Assembly: GCF_014200575.1 (NCBI RefSeq)
Contig: NZ_JACHBZ010000022.1
Location: forward strand, 8,428-72,427
DNA: 64,000 bases
Source: Mucilaginibacter saanensis
Lineage (GTDB): Bacteria > Bacteroidota > Bacteroidia > Sphingobacteriales > Sphingobacteriaceae
Direction: 5' to 3'
Both the position numbers and the translations under genes were made by a program. Under the pieces are notes generated by a model, which saw nothing but the letters and a program-made list of their open reading frames with translations, was not told the DNA's origin and ran no database searches. Positions within the stretch are counted from its first letter, which is position 1; each line of letters begins with the position of its first letter. This document shows, in pieces, positions 44,866 to 53,475 of the stretch.

Positions 44866-45804
44866 TTAGTTAAGGATTTTTACAAAATTATCGTCATTAA
44901 AATAACTTTTAAGATGCTTTCCATCGCCGTGCAGTGTCCATACCTGGCGGGGCTTTGTGCGTTGTATGGTTTGTAAAATATCATTCCAATCGGCATGGTC
45001 AGATATAAAGAGGGTATCCTTTTGATTAACCTGCAGGTTTTTCCAGCCGGATGCAAATATGCGAGTAACCCCTGTGGCCCTGATATAACTATCAAACGTA
45101 AAAGGAGGTACAATGTATACAAACTCATCCTGCACTTTCATGAGTTTACGGCCATAAATCTGGTGCGGACCTAAGGCAAACCCCATTTTTTGATATATAG
45201 CGTTAATAGGCATAATACGGTGATGTACCAGTATTTTTTTTTGCGGAGCATAGGTGCTGATCAGGTTGATCAGACGCTGACTTTTACCAAGGGCATAAGC
45301 GCCCAGCAGAATGTTGGTTTTTACTGAGTTGATCTTTTGTATTTCGGCAACCGGGTCGGGGTGTAAAATGGCGGGATCAGCAAAAGTGCTTTCAGTGATT
45401 AGCACATCGGTTGTTACCCATTCAATAGGTTCGCAGGTATCGTCGGATTGTAATTTATAATCGCCAGTGTACAGGTACCTGGTGCCATTATACTCCATTA
45501 ATACCTGTGCCGAACCTACAATATGGCCTGCCGGAATCAAAGTTATGTTTACACCGCCAATAGTAAATGGCTGGTTGTAATCTATTATATTAAAAACCTT
45601 GGCGGCGGTACGGTCATACCGGAGCTGCATAATGCTGGCGGTGGCCCTTGTGCAGTAAACCTCATTGTTACCGCTTACAGCATGATCTGCGTGGGCATGC
45701 GAAATAACGGCTGTTTTTGCCGGTAGTTTTGGATCAAGATAAAAATCGCCGTATTTACAATACAGCCCTTTATCATCAATCAGAACAAAATCATCAAGTA
45801 TCAT
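44866..45804 (-). CDS. Metallo-beta-lactamase-fold exonuclease (beta-CASP-like)
   Basis: A 312-residue cytoplasmic protein with the metal motif SHAHADHAVSG (HxHxDH, about 35-45), a second metal site in PAGHIVGSAQVL near 92 and TGDYKLQSDDT near 113, and a late WTLHGDGKHLKSYF. This is the pattern of the predicted exonucleases of the beta-lactamase fold that in many bacteria accompany an ATP-dependent DNA ligase; here no ligase is present. Its start overlaps the coaE stop by one base (TAATG on the minus strand). DNA or RNA nuclease role is inferred from the family. Confidence 0.8.
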   Translation of the reverse strand: MILDDFVLIDDKGLYCKYGDFYLDPKLPAKTAVISHAHADHAVSGNNEVYCTRATASIMQLRYDRTAAKVFNIIDYNQPFTIGGVNITLIPAGHIVGSAQVLMEYNGTRYLYTGDYKLQSDDTCEPIEWVTTDVLITESTFADPAILHPDPVAEIQKINSVKTNILLGAYALGKSQRLINLISTYAPQKKILVHHRIMPINAIYQKMGFALGPHQIYGRKLMKVQDEFVYIVPPFTFDSYIRATGVTRIFASGWKNLQVNQKDTLFISDHADWNDILQTIQRTKPRQVWTLHGDGKHLKSYFNDDNFVKILN

Positions 45805-46400
45805 TAATTTTTTGCAAGTGATAAGTATTGCCTGTGCAGTTCTAATACCTGCGGAATTACCAGCTGCCTGCCGTCATTAGTAATAATGTCATCAGCCAGC
45901 TGCTTCTTTTTTTCTTCGGTAAACTGGCGTGCTTCGCGGCTTTCAACCTCGGTCTGTGATATGCCATCGCGATGCATTACACGGTTGATACGGTCGGCCA
46001 AAGGCGCCGAAACCATTAAACTGCGGTCACACATTTTATAGGAACTGCTTTCAAATAGTAAAGCGGCCTCTTTAATAACATAGGTGGCACCCCGGTTATT
46101 TAATACCCAGACATCAAATGCCCTGAACACAGCAGGGTGTACCAGCGCATTAAGTTTTTTCAGCTCAGCCTCATTATTAAAAACTATGCCGGCAATATGT
46201 TTGCGGTTAAGTGTGCCATCGTTAAAATAAGACTGATCGCCAAAGGTTTCCCTGATGGCGTTGATCAGGATCTGGTCAGTAACCATTACTTTTTTGGCTT
46301 CATCATCGGCATAAAAAACCGGAACACCCAAAAGTTCAAATACTTTTGCCACCGTAGTTTTACCGCTGCCGATATTGCCTGTTAAACCTATTTTAAGCAT
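45804..46400 (-). CDS. coaE: Dephospho-CoA kinase
   Basis: A 198-residue P-loop kinase that phosphorylates dephospho-CoA, the last step of coenzyme A synthesis. The Walker A motif is GNIGSGKTT (8-16), followed by the family markers FYADDEAKKVM (about 30-40) and HPAVFRAFDVW (about 88), and a lid region VMHRDGISQTEVESREARQF. The length is normal. It overlaps by one base both the ybbR-like gene upstream and the exonuclease gene downstream, so translation of the three is probably coupled. Confidence 0.95.
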   Translation of the reverse strand: MLKIGLTGNIGSGKTTVAKVFELLGVPVFYADDEAKKVMVTDQILINAIRETFGDQSYFNDGTLNRKHIAGIVFNNEAELKKLNALVHPAVFRAFDVWVLNNRGATYVIKEAALLFESSSYKMCDRSLMVSAPLADRINRVMHRDGISQTEVESREARQFTEEKKKQLADDIITNDGRQLVIPQVLELHRQYLSLAKN

Positions 46401-47347
46401 TATTTTTTAATAATAAAATCGATATTGCCCGGGCTCACTTTAACTATTTTACAGAATGGGGGCACACGGGTAAGCTTTACAGGCAGCGAGCTGTAATCAT
46501 GGTCGCGCCAAAGGTCCAGATCGGCGGTAGCCTCAAATAAGTCTTCGGTCATGTCCGGATACCGGCTCAGGGCAGTGGTAAAGGTTACCTTAACCCTTTG
46601 CGGAAATACCTTAACATTATCATAATTATGATTGTTAATGAGCTTAACGGGTATATCCAATGTTTTTTCTGTAAACTCATCAACCGGGATAATTACCTGT
46701 ACGGTTTTAGGGTACACATTTAAATTGCCTTCTTTAACCGATTGTAAATTTATACGGGTATTGATACTCTCGCTCACGTCACGCGCCAGCAAGGAGTCGG
46801 TTTTCCATGAAATTATTTCCTTTAGCCTGTCGGTAGGTCCGCTGACGGTGACGTAAGCTGGTTTAATAACCATATTGCCAGATATGGCAAATTGTTTACG
46901 GTACTTAATGCCCAGTAAAGCCAATACCGGTACCTTTTTTACCAGCCGGTTTGAAAAATCAAAATACAGTGTATCCGGATCAATAGATATAATTTGCTGA
47001 GTGGTTTCTTTATTGATGTTGATTTGTTTAAGCTGCGAACTTAGTACAACAAAATTACGGTTCTCAAGCGTTGCCAGGTCAATAGTAATGGGCTTGCTTG
47101 GGCCGTTCATGCTTGAAAATATCATTTGCCAGCCGCTGCCCTGAACGGTAGCCTTAACCGTATCTGGCTGCAGGGAATGGAAGGCCCGTTTTTGAGGGGC
47201 ATTTTTATAGGTTAATACCTCCTGAACAGGGTAATTGTAAACGTTTGACAGTGTAGTAAATATCCATGCCAGAACAGCCACTACCAGGCAGGTAAAAAAT
47301 GCCGATAAACGCCGCCGTTCTGTTGTTGATAATTTTACTATTGCCAT
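46400..47347 (-). CDS. YbbR-domain protein
   Basis: A 315-residue membrane-anchored protein: one N-terminal helix (LSAFFTCLVVAVLAWIFTTL, about 14-33), then YbbR-type repeats on the outer face, seen as TVKATVQGSGWQMIFSSMN, KPAYVTVSGPTDRLKEI and KVTFTTALSRYPDM. YbbR (CdaR) proteins regulate a di-adenylate cyclase in Firmicutes; in Bacteroidota the family lies in this fixed neighbourhood with yajC and coaE. There is no cyclase gene beside it here. The role is therefore inferred only by family. Confidence 0.85.
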   Translation of the reverse strand: MAIVKLSTTERRRLSAFFTCLVVAVLAWIFTTLSNVYNYPVQEVLTYKNAPQKRAFHSLQPDTVKATVQGSGWQMIFSSMNGPSKPITIDLATLENRNFVVLSSQLKQININKETTQQIISIDPDTLYFDFSNRLVKKVPVLALLGIKYRKQFAISGNMVIKPAYVTVSGPTDRLKEIISWKTDSLLARDVSESINTRINLQSVKEGNLNVYPKTVQVIIPVDEFTEKTLDIPVKLINNHNYDNVKVFPQRVKVTFTTALSRYPDMTEDLFEATADLDLWRDHDYSSLPVKLTRVPPFCKIVKVSPGNIDFIIKK

Positions 47348-47357
47348 ATTTTATTTA

Positions 47358-47476
47358 GGTAAAAGGATAAAGGCGAAAGGTGAAACTTAAAAAGGACAAA
47401 GGCGAAAGCACAAAGGTAAAAGTTTCACAGATTATCTGCGCTATTACCAATTACCTTTCGCCCTTATCCTTTTGCC
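47358..47476. repeat. Nested inverted repeat in the ybbR-yajC gap
   Basis: Outer arms GGTAAAAGGATAAAGGCGAA (from 47358, 24 bp in all) and its inverse ending CTTATCCTTTTGCC (47453-47476) match at 22 of 24 positions. Inner arms GTGAAACTT (47380-47388) and AAGTTTCAC (47420-47428) are perfect. Between them lie direct repeats of AAGGCGAAAG. It fills the 142-bp gap inside an otherwise tight gene run and resembles a non-autonomous repeat insertion. Confidence 0.6.
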
Positions 47477-47489
47477 TTTTACCCGAAGC

Positions 47490-47819
47490 TTATGCTTTTG
47501 TAGCTACAGCAGGAGTATTTAATGCTTTTGAAGCATCTAATGATATTGCTGATTTGTCAAAGCGGATTTTGCCGTTATCAACCTCAACTAAAAAAGTGGT
47601 GTCGTTAAGATCAATAATTCTGCCGTGTATACCAGCAGTTGTTACTACCTTGTCGCCCTTTTTCAATTCTTCTACGTATTTCTTTTGATCTTTTTGCTTT
47701 TTAACCTGCGGACGGATCATGAAAAAATAAAATACTACAATAATTAATACCATAGGTATCAACATACCGTAACCTCCTGAACCACCTGCCGGTGCCTGTA
47801 ATAAAATAGTTGCTATCAT
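47490..47819 (-). CDS. yajC: Preprotein translocase subunit YajC
   Basis: A 109-residue single-span inner-membrane protein. The transmembrane helix (about 19-37, LIPMVLIIVVFYFFMIRPQ) and the following KKQKDQKKYVEELKKGDKVV, then TTAGIHGRIIDLNDTTFLVE, are the hallmark of YajC, which joins SecDF in the holo-translocon. It lies between ybbR and the DUF1573 gene, the usual Bacteroidota order, and may be uncoupled from ybbR by the repeat element between them. Confidence 0.95.
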   Translation of the reverse strand: MIATILLQAPAGGSGGYGMLIPMVLIIVVFYFFMIRPQVKKQKDQKKYVEELKKGDKVVTTAGIHGRIIDLNDTTFLVEVDNGKIRFDKSAISLDASKALNTPAVATKA

Positions 47820-47832
47820 TTTTTAATTATTA

Positions 47833-48285
47833 TTATTTTGTTAAAACTTCGCCAATAAGGTGTACCATGTTTTGTGCAGGTATGGTATTAGCGGTAATGG
47901 TTATTTGTTTATCCTGTAAGCCTGTTTTGCCTGCGCTGTTAAATACAACTTTAATTACACCGCTTTCGCCGGGTTTAACCGGGGTTTTAAGCCACTCAGG
48001 AGTGGTACAACCACAACTGGCAACTGCATCGGTAATAATCAGCGGCGATTTGCCATTGTTGGTGAATTTAAAATCGTAACTAACCTTGTCGCCTTGTTTA
48101 ATTTTGCCAAAATCATGGCTTTCTTTTTCAAACTTCATCAGCGGGGCGTTGGCCGCATTTGCAGTAGTAGTGCCGGCAGTTTTATTTGCGGTACTATCTG
48201 CCGCGTTTGAGGTATTGCCTGGAGTGTGGTTACAGGCTGATAACAAGAGGCCTGCGGTTATTAAGCTTAAAAACAATTTCTTCAT
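47833..48285 (-). CDS. DUF1573-domain lipoprotein
   Basis: A 150-residue predicted lipoprotein (Cys18 in GLLLSACNHTP) with a Thr/Ala-rich linker (about 20-45) and one DUF1573 beta-sandwich (about 52-145): SHDFGKIKQGDKVSYDFKFT, NNGKSPLIITDAVASCGCTT and PGESGVIKVVFNSAGK. The CGC motif is typical of the family. Function is not settled; the family resembles ASH/MSP-type immunoglobulin folds. It lies between nusB and yajC with 11- and 13-bp gaps. Confidence 0.88.
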   Translation of the reverse strand: MKKLFLSLITAGLLLSACNHTPGNTSNAADSTANKTAGTTTANAANAPLMKFEKESHDFGKIKQGDKVSYDFKFTNNGKSPLIITDAVASCGCTTPEWLKTPVKPGESGVIKVVFNSAGKTGLQDKQITITANTIPAQNMVHLIGEVLTK

Positions 48286-48296
48286 TAGTCCAATAA

Positions 48297-49244
48297 TTAT
48301 TCTATTAATCCTCTGCCTATTTTCTTAACCTTACTGTCTGCTTTAAGGTCAAATAAAATCTTGTCTAAGATACCGTTTATAAATGAATTACTTTTAGGAG
48401 TACTAAACTCTTTGGATATTTCCAGGTACTCATTAATAGTTACTTTAACCGGTATTGAGGTAAAGTTAACAAACTCGGTAATGGCCATTTTCATCAGTAA
48501 AGTATCCATCATGGCAATACGCTCCGGCTCCCAGTTTTGGGTTTTGGCAGCTATCAGTTCCTGGTAAGGTTTATCAAACCTAATGGCTTTCTGAAACAGG
48601 TCAACCACAAATTCGCGGTCTTCGGTCCAGTTACCTGTAATTTCGGCCAGGTGGTTCTGTTTAGGATCTTCAGAGGCAAAGTTTTTAAATGTTTTAGCAA
48701 TAAGCGCTTGTAAAACATCGCGGTCAACCGGCCAAAAAATAAATTTATCTTCAAAAACCTGTTCGGCCAGTGATGATTTTAATATTACTTTTTTGAAAAT
48801 GAATTTAATGATATCCTTATCAGTTTGTATCGTATCGTCTGTTTTTGCCAGGTATTCGGCATATTCAGGCGCATTTTTAAGGATGGTGAATAATGATTTT
48901 GATAATTCAGGCTCAAAATGCCATTCTACTTTATACCTTTTTAAGGCAATAAGATAGTCGCGATTATCATTTAAGGAGAGGATGAATTTGTTGCCCAGTA
49001 TTTTACGGTCGGCATTCAGATCTTCGGCGGTGGGTAGGTGTTTGTTGGCTCTTTCTTCGGCATCATTTGCGGCATAGTTAGCCACTTCCGAAATTAATGA
49101 CAGCATCCAGATGTACATTTCATATACCTGATCAATGCCGTTCAGCATATTTTTTTCGTGTATTTTGATGTCCTGCGTATCTGATTGGTGATACGCATAT
49201 AATGCCTGTAATACCTTTACCCGGAGGTGCCTTCTGTTTAACAT
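48297..49244 (-). CDS. nusB: Transcription antitermination factor NusB
   Basis: A 315-residue protein; the NusB helical fold is recognised at both ends: MLNRRHLRVKVLQALYAYHQ at the start and, in the last 140 residues, DREFVVDLFQKAIRFDKPYQ, RIAMMDTLLMKMAITEFVNF and IPVKVTINEYLEISKEFSTP with the closing SFINGILDKI. The long middle insertion, absent from the 139-residue E. coli protein, is usual for Bacteroidota. NusB with NusE binds boxA RNA to speed rRNA transcription. It heads the minus-strand run that ends with the DUF5522 gene. Confidence 0.93.
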   Translation of the reverse strand: MLNRRHLRVKVLQALYAYHQSDTQDIKIHEKNMLNGIDQVYEMYIWMLSLISEVANYAANDAEERANKHLPTAEDLNADRKILGNKFILSLNDNRDYLIALKRYKVEWHFEPELSKSLFTILKNAPEYAEYLAKTDDTIQTDKDIIKFIFKKVILKSSLAEQVFEDKFIFWPVDRDVLQALIAKTFKNFASEDPKQNHLAEITGNWTEDREFVVDLFQKAIRFDKPYQELIAAKTQNWEPERIAMMDTLLMKMAITEFVNFTSIPVKVTINEYLEISKEFSTPKSNSFINGILDKILFDLKADSKVKKIGRGLIE

Positions 49245-49287
49245 GTGTAAGAACGATTTTAGGATTGCTCCTGTTTAAATTAATATA

Positions 49288-50373
49288 TTAATATGACGAT
49301 TTTACTTTTTTGATATCTGCTATCCGTTTTTCGGCTATTTTATTTGCCGCCACTATAGTAGAAATGTTTTCAAGCTTAGAAAGTTTTAAAATATTGCGGG
49401 TTACTTCATAAATATTTTCGGTAAGCTGCATAGTGCGCTTTTTACTAAAATTCATGAGTTCCGAATAGCAGTTGATAATGCCGCCTGCATTGATCACATA
49501 ATCGGGTGCAAACAGTATACCTCTATCTAAAAGGAGGGTGCCGTGCTCTGCTTCATCAAGTAGCTGGTTATTGGCCGAGCCCGCTATTATGCTGCATTTA
49601 AGCTTGTCAATGGTTTCTGTATTGACGGTTCCGCCTAAAGCACAGGGAGCATAAATATCGGCATCGATATCAAAAATACTGTTGTTTGATACGGCTTGTG
49701 CGCCGTATTTTTTGGCTATCTGGCCAACACGTTCTTCCTGTATGTCGCTGATGTATACTTTAACGTTTTCATCACGCAGCAGGCGTACCAAGTGCTCGCC
49801 TACGTGACCAACGCCTTGTACAATTACTGATTTTCCGGTAAGGCTATCACTGCCAAACTGTTCTTTTACACAGGCTTTTATGCCCATAAAAACACCCTGG
49901 GCAGCCACAGGCGAAGGATCACCGCTACCGCCGATGCTTTCTGGTATGCCGGTAACATGTTCGGTTTCCATACGGATGTACTCCATATCGCGCGGATTGG
50001 TACCTACATCTTCTGAAGTAATAAACTCGCCGTTGAGGTTTTTAATAAACCGGCCAAATTTGCGCATCATCGCTTCGGTTTTATCCCGGCGCGAATCACC
50101 TATAATTACGGAGTAAGCACCGCCCATGTTAAGGCCGGCAATGGCACATTTATAGGTCATGCTTTTTGACAAGCGCAAAACATCGTTTAATGCATCTGCC
50201 TCAGATTTGTAATTCCACATGCGGGTACTGCCAAAAGCAGGACCTAAAGTAGTATCATGAATGGCGATGATTGCTTTTAAAGCCGTATCAGGATCACTGC
50301 AAAATACAACTTTTTTATGCCCGAAGGCGTCGAGCTGACTGAATATGGATTCCGGTTGTTGTTGAACGGGCAT
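49288..50373 (-). CDS. Leucine-dehydrogenase-like Glu/Leu/Phe/Val dehydrogenase lacking the catalytic lysine
   Basis: A 361-residue protein; ATG at 50373 chosen, as the upstream option is a TTG and the promoter predicts a start near 50399. The N-terminal domain has SKSMTYKCAIAGLNMGG with substrate-binding Lys75 and the acidic SEDVGT with Asp122; the Rossmann half has VQGVGHVGEHL, SDIQ (NAD-type Asp), YAPCALGGTVN and IAGSANNQLLDE with the conserved Asn. However, the family's catalytic lysine, normally in GGGK, is a tyrosine (GGAY, Tyr87). The DNA codon is TAC. So it may be inactive as an amino-acid dehydrogenase, or changed in function. Confidence 0.85.
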   Translation of the reverse strand: MPVQQQPESIFSQLDAFGHKKVVFCSDPDTALKAIIAIHDTTLGPAFGSTRMWNYKSEADALNDVLRLSKSMTYKCAIAGLNMGGAYSVIIGDSRRDKTEAMMRKFGRFIKNLNGEFITSEDVGTNPRDMEYIRMETEHVTGIPESIGGSGDPSPVAAQGVFMGIKACVKEQFGSDSLTGKSVIVQGVGHVGEHLVRLLRDENVKVYISDIQEERVGQIAKKYGAQAVSNNSIFDIDADIYAPCALGGTVNTETIDKLKCSIIAGSANNQLLDEAEHGTLLLDRGILFAPDYVINAGGIINCYSELMNFSKKRTMQLTENIYEVTRNILKLSKLENISTIVAANKIAEKRIADIKKVKSSY

Positions 50374-50405
50374 TATATACGGCAAGTAAATGTTTTAAGG
50401 CCCGA

Positions 50406-50436
50406 CAAAAGTATAGGTTTTTTTTATTCTGACCAA
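50406..50436 (-). promoter_or_regulatory. Predicted promoter of the leucine-dehydrogenase-like gene
   Basis: On the minus strand TTG (50434-50436), 20-bp spacer, TACTTTTG (50406-50413). The match to the Bacteroidota consensus is exact and places the start of transcription about 26 nt before the ATG at 50373. Confidence 0.6.
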
Positions 50437-50442
50437 GTATTA

Positions 50443-50593
50443 AGTCCGAAAGTGAATAAAGTAGACAAGCAACCAGGCTAATTAGATTACCTTTCGGTCA
50501 TTTTAAGACTTTTCGCTGACCATCCTTTAACCCACTCTCCCAACTTTTTAATACTTTTGATTATCGGACTTCCGGTCTTACGGACTTTCGGAC
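50443..50593. repeat. Inverted repeat pair flanking the gap before the ABC exporter
   Basis: AGTCCGAAAGT (50443-50453) is repeated in inverse as ACTTTCGGAC (50584-50593), and the right side also shows two direct copies of a CGGACTTxCGGxC unit (about 50564-50594). The segment lies between divergent genes and resembles dispersed repeats rather than an operator. Confidence 0.4.
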
Positions 50594-50601
50594 CATGAAG
50601 C

Positions 50602-52389
50602 ATGAAAGACCTCGCATACCTTAATAAGTTCTTTTACAAATACCGATGGCGCTTAATTCCCGGTGTTTTATTTGTAATTATCTCCAATATTTTTGGTGTA
50701 CTGCCCGCACAGGTTATCCGCGTAGCTTTTGATCTGGTTACTGAAAACATTGGTGCATACCAACTTTTTGCCGGTTTTAACAGGCAAAGCATGATCTATG
50801 ATATTTTTGGCAGCAGCCTTATGCTGTTTGGCGTTCTGGTGTTGGTGCTGGCATTGCTGCGTGGCTTATTTTTGTTTTTTATGCGGCAAACCATCATTCT
50901 CATGTCGCGGCATATTGAGTATGACCTTAAGAATGAGATCTATCATCATTATCAAAAACTATCGCTGGCATTCTATCGCCGCCACAATACTGGCGATCTT
51001 ATGAACCGGGTTACCGAGGATGTAAGCCGTGTACGTATGTATCTAGGGCCAGGCATCATGTACTCTATTAACACGGTGGTACTGTTTATACTGGTGATAT
51101 ATGCCATGCTTACGGTAAATGTAAGGCTGGCCATTTATTCGGTATTGCCGCTACCGGTATTGGCTGGTATTATTTATTATGTAAACAATATCATCAACTT
51201 CAGGAGCGAGCAAATTCAGGAGCGCTTATCTACATTGTCAAGCTTTGTTCAGGAAAACTTTTCGGGTATCAGGGTTATTAAATCATACGTAAGGGAAGGT
51301 TTTGTACGCCAGAATTTTGCTACAGAAAGCGAGAATTACAAAACCCACTCGATGGAATTGGTAAAGGTACAGGCTTTGTTTTACCCGGTTATGTTATTGC
51401 TGGTTGGTTTAAGTAACGTAATAACCATGTATGTAGGCGGGGTTGAGGTAATGAAGGGCAACATTACATCGGGTAATATTGCCGAGTTTATTGTATACCT
51501 CAATATGCTTACCTTCCCGGTTATATCATTGGGTTGGGTAACGTCGCTCATACAACGTGCGGCGGCGTCACAAAAACGGATCAACGAGTTTTTGCATGAA
51601 AAGCCTGATATTATATCGCCAAGTGCCGACGTACATACCATCAATGGTGGCATTGAGTTTAACAAAGTGTCATTTACCTATCCCGATACCGGTATACAGG
51701 CTTTAAAAAATGTATCGTTCAGGGTAGAGCCCGGTCAAATGGTGGCTATTATTGGGCGCACAGGTTCAGGGAAGTCAACCATAGCCAACTTGGTTATGCG
51801 CATGTATGATACTACCGCAGGTGAGGTATCCATTGATCATATTTCAGTAAAGCAACTTAACCTGGAAGGGTACCGTTCACAAATTGGTTTTGTACCGCAG
51901 GAGGTTTTCCTGTTTTCAGATACCATTGCCAACAACATTGCCTTTAGTGCCGATGTGTTAGATATGCCTGTTGTGGAGCAGGCCGCCAAAGATGCCGCCG
52001 TATATGGCAACATTATGGAGCTTGATAGCGGTTTTGAAACCCTGATAGGGGAGCGGGGCGTAACCTTATCAGGCGGGCAAAAGCAGAGGGTATCCATAGC
52101 CCGGGCTATTTTTAAGCATCCGCAGATATTGATATTTGATGATTGCCTATCAGCAGTTGATACCCGTACCGAAGAGGAGATATTGAACAACCTGGGGCGC
52201 GTAATGCAAAATAAAACCAGCATTATTATAGCTCACCGCATATCAACTATAAAAAATGCCGATAAAATACTGGTCATGGATAATGGCGAAATTGTGGAGC
52301 ACGGCAACCATGGCTATTTGATGGAACTTAAAGGTACTTACTTTGAGTTGTATGAAAAACAATTGCTGGAAGAGGAGCAAGACGCCTGA
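50602..52389 (+). CDS. ABC exporter, fused permease and ATPase (MsbA-like)
   Basis: A 595-residue half-transporter. About six transmembrane helices (residues 18-320) precede an ATPase domain with Walker A IIGRTGSGKST (about 382-392), Q-loop FVPQEVFLFSD, signature LSGGQKQR (about 491), Walker B ILIFDDCLSAVD and switch IIAHRIST. The Walker B is followed by Asp rather than the usual Glu (DDCLSAVDT), which occurs in some family members and may affect hydrolysis. It would dimerise and export a lipid or hydrophobic compound across the inner membrane. The gene is divergent from the dehydrogenase-like gene and followed by the DUF3276 gene. Confidence 0.92.
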   Translation: MKDLAYLNKFFYKYRWRLIPGVLFVIISNIFGVLPAQVIRVAFDLVTENIGAYQLFAGFNRQSMIYDIFGSSLMLFGVLVLVLALLRGLFLFFMRQTIILMSRHIEYDLKNEIYHHYQKLSLAFYRRHNTGDLMNRVTEDVSRVRMYLGPGIMYSINTVVLFILVIYAMLTVNVRLAIYSVLPLPVLAGIIYYVNNIINFRSEQIQERLSTLSSFVQENFSGIRVIKSYVREGFVRQNFATESENYKTHSMELVKVQALFYPVMLLLVGLSNVITMYVGGVEVMKGNITSGNIAEFIVYLNMLTFPVISLGWVTSLIQRAAASQKRINEFLHEKPDIISPSADVHTINGGIEFNKVSFTYPDTGIQALKNVSFRVEPGQMVAIIGRTGSGKSTIANLVMRMYDTTAGEVSIDHISVKQLNLEGYRSQIGFVPQEVFLFSDTIANNIAFSADVLDMPVVEQAAKDAAVYGNIMELDSGFETLIGERGVTLSGGQKQRVSIARAIFKHPQILIFDDCLSAVDTRTEEEILNNLGRVMQNKTSIIIAHRISTIKNADKILVMDNGEIVEHGNHGYLMELKGTYFELYEKQLLEEEQDA

Positions 52390-52518
52390 TTTTTTGCTTT
52401 TGCATAAAAAAATGACTGAATTGTTTCAAAAAGTTCAATAAAATTGAATAAAATACTTGTGCTTTCAATTTTTGATTTATATTTATGCCAACCAAAACTA
52501 ATTACAGGTATATTCATT

Positions 52519-52851
52519 ATGGGAGATTTTGACAATAGAGAGCGTGAAGAGGTTTTTTCAAAAAAGGTGAGAGCCGGGAAGAGGACTTATTTTTTTGATG
52601 TAAAAGCAACCCGTTCAAACGATTACTACGTTACAATAACAGAAAGTAAGAAACGTTTGGAGGATGGAGTTTTTATAAAGCACAAAATATTTTTGTATAA
52701 GGAAGACTTTGAAAAGTTTGCTGAGGGTTTAAAAGAAACCGTTGATTATATTAAGGCAAATCAGGAAGTTGTTGAAAAACGCTATGAATACAGCGAAAAC
52801 TCTGAAATTGCAAAAGCATCTGCCGATGAGGATTTCTCATTTGAGATATAA
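52519..52851 (+). CDS. PUR-alpha-like DUF3276 nucleic-acid-binding protein
   Basis: A 110-residue cytoplasmic protein. The ATG at 52519 gives the family's usual opening MGDFDNREREEVFSKKVRAG, then KRTYFFDVKATRSNDYYVTI and DGVFIKHKIFLYKEDFEKF, a PUR-alpha-type repeat that binds single-stranded nucleic acid. The relative in Borrelia (BpuR) binds DNA and RNA. The acidic C-terminus (SADEDFSFEI) is conserved in style among Bacteroidota. A TTG and a near-consensus TATATTTA lie about 50 bp upstream. It has its own terminator. Confidence 0.88.
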   Translation: MGDFDNREREEVFSKKVRAGKRTYFFDVKATRSNDYYVTITESKKRLEDGVFIKHKIFLYKEDFEKFAEGLKETVDYIKANQEVVEKRYEYSENSEIAKASADEDFSFEI

Positions 52852-52879
52852 ACAGAAACAAAACTAAACTAATACTATA

Positions 52880-52916
52880 AAGAAAACCTGCCTCCGAGCA
52901 GGTTTTCTTGTTTTTG
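52880..52916 (+). terminator. Intrinsic terminator after the DUF3276 gene
   Basis: Perfect 12-bp stem AAGAAAACCTGC (52880-52891) and GCAGGTTTTCTT (52898-52909), 6-nt loop, followed by GTTTTTG. Confidence 0.88.
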
Positions 52917-53012
52917 TCCCTCCCCGTAATATTGATTATCTGCTGTGAATTGCTCTGTAGGGAAACAAGACAGAAGCCATTGGAAGTATAGGTGACTGTA
53001 AGTTATACCGGT

Positions 53013-53387
53013 TTATTGTGAAAGCGAAAGTACATTGCCATCAGGGTCTTTAAACCAGGCCACTTTTACTCCCCCTGGCGCTGTCCAAATACCCAGTTCG
53101 TCCTGTTCCAGGAAGCCATACTTTTCAAATACAACGCTTTTGTGGGTTAAGGATGCTGCGGTGCCTTTTATATCGTCAACATCCCATCCTAAAACTGTAA
53201 AAGGAAAAGGAGTAAACTCTTTTACTGCAGCTATTCTTAATCGTGTTCCGTTAGCTTCAAATTCCAGTGCATAATCATCTTCGCTCAGTAATTTCAAACC
53301 TAAAATATCCTGGTAAAATACTTTGGCTGCAGCCGGATTTACCGTAGCCGCAAATGCTTTTAAACGTGCGTTAGCTGGGATTGCCAT
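53013..53387 (-). CDS. Glyoxalase/VOC-superfamily protein
   Basis: A 124-residue single VOC domain: VNPAAAKVFYQDILGLKLLS at the start, YALEFEANGTRLRIAAV in the middle and the closing GGVKVAWFKDPDGNVLSLSQ. VOC proteins are metal-dependent isomerases, dioxygenases or resistance proteins; the metal-ligand positions are only partly kept here (a first His is not visible, and the final Glu is replaced by Leu in NVLSL), so enzymatic activity is uncertain. Single gene, no clear operon partner. Confidence 0.82.
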   Translation of the reverse strand: MAIPANARLKAFAATVNPAAAKVFYQDILGLKLLSEDDYALEFEANGTRLRIAAVKEFTPFPFTVLGWDVDDIKGTAASLTHKSVVFEKYGFLEQDELGIWTAPGGVKVAWFKDPDGNVLSLSQ

Positions 53388-53475
53388 GGTGTTTTTTTAT
53401 TAAAGTTAATGAATAGATAACTCATATTGAGTAATTATAGCTATTTTCAATCCATTGATTTGACCTAAACCTGAT

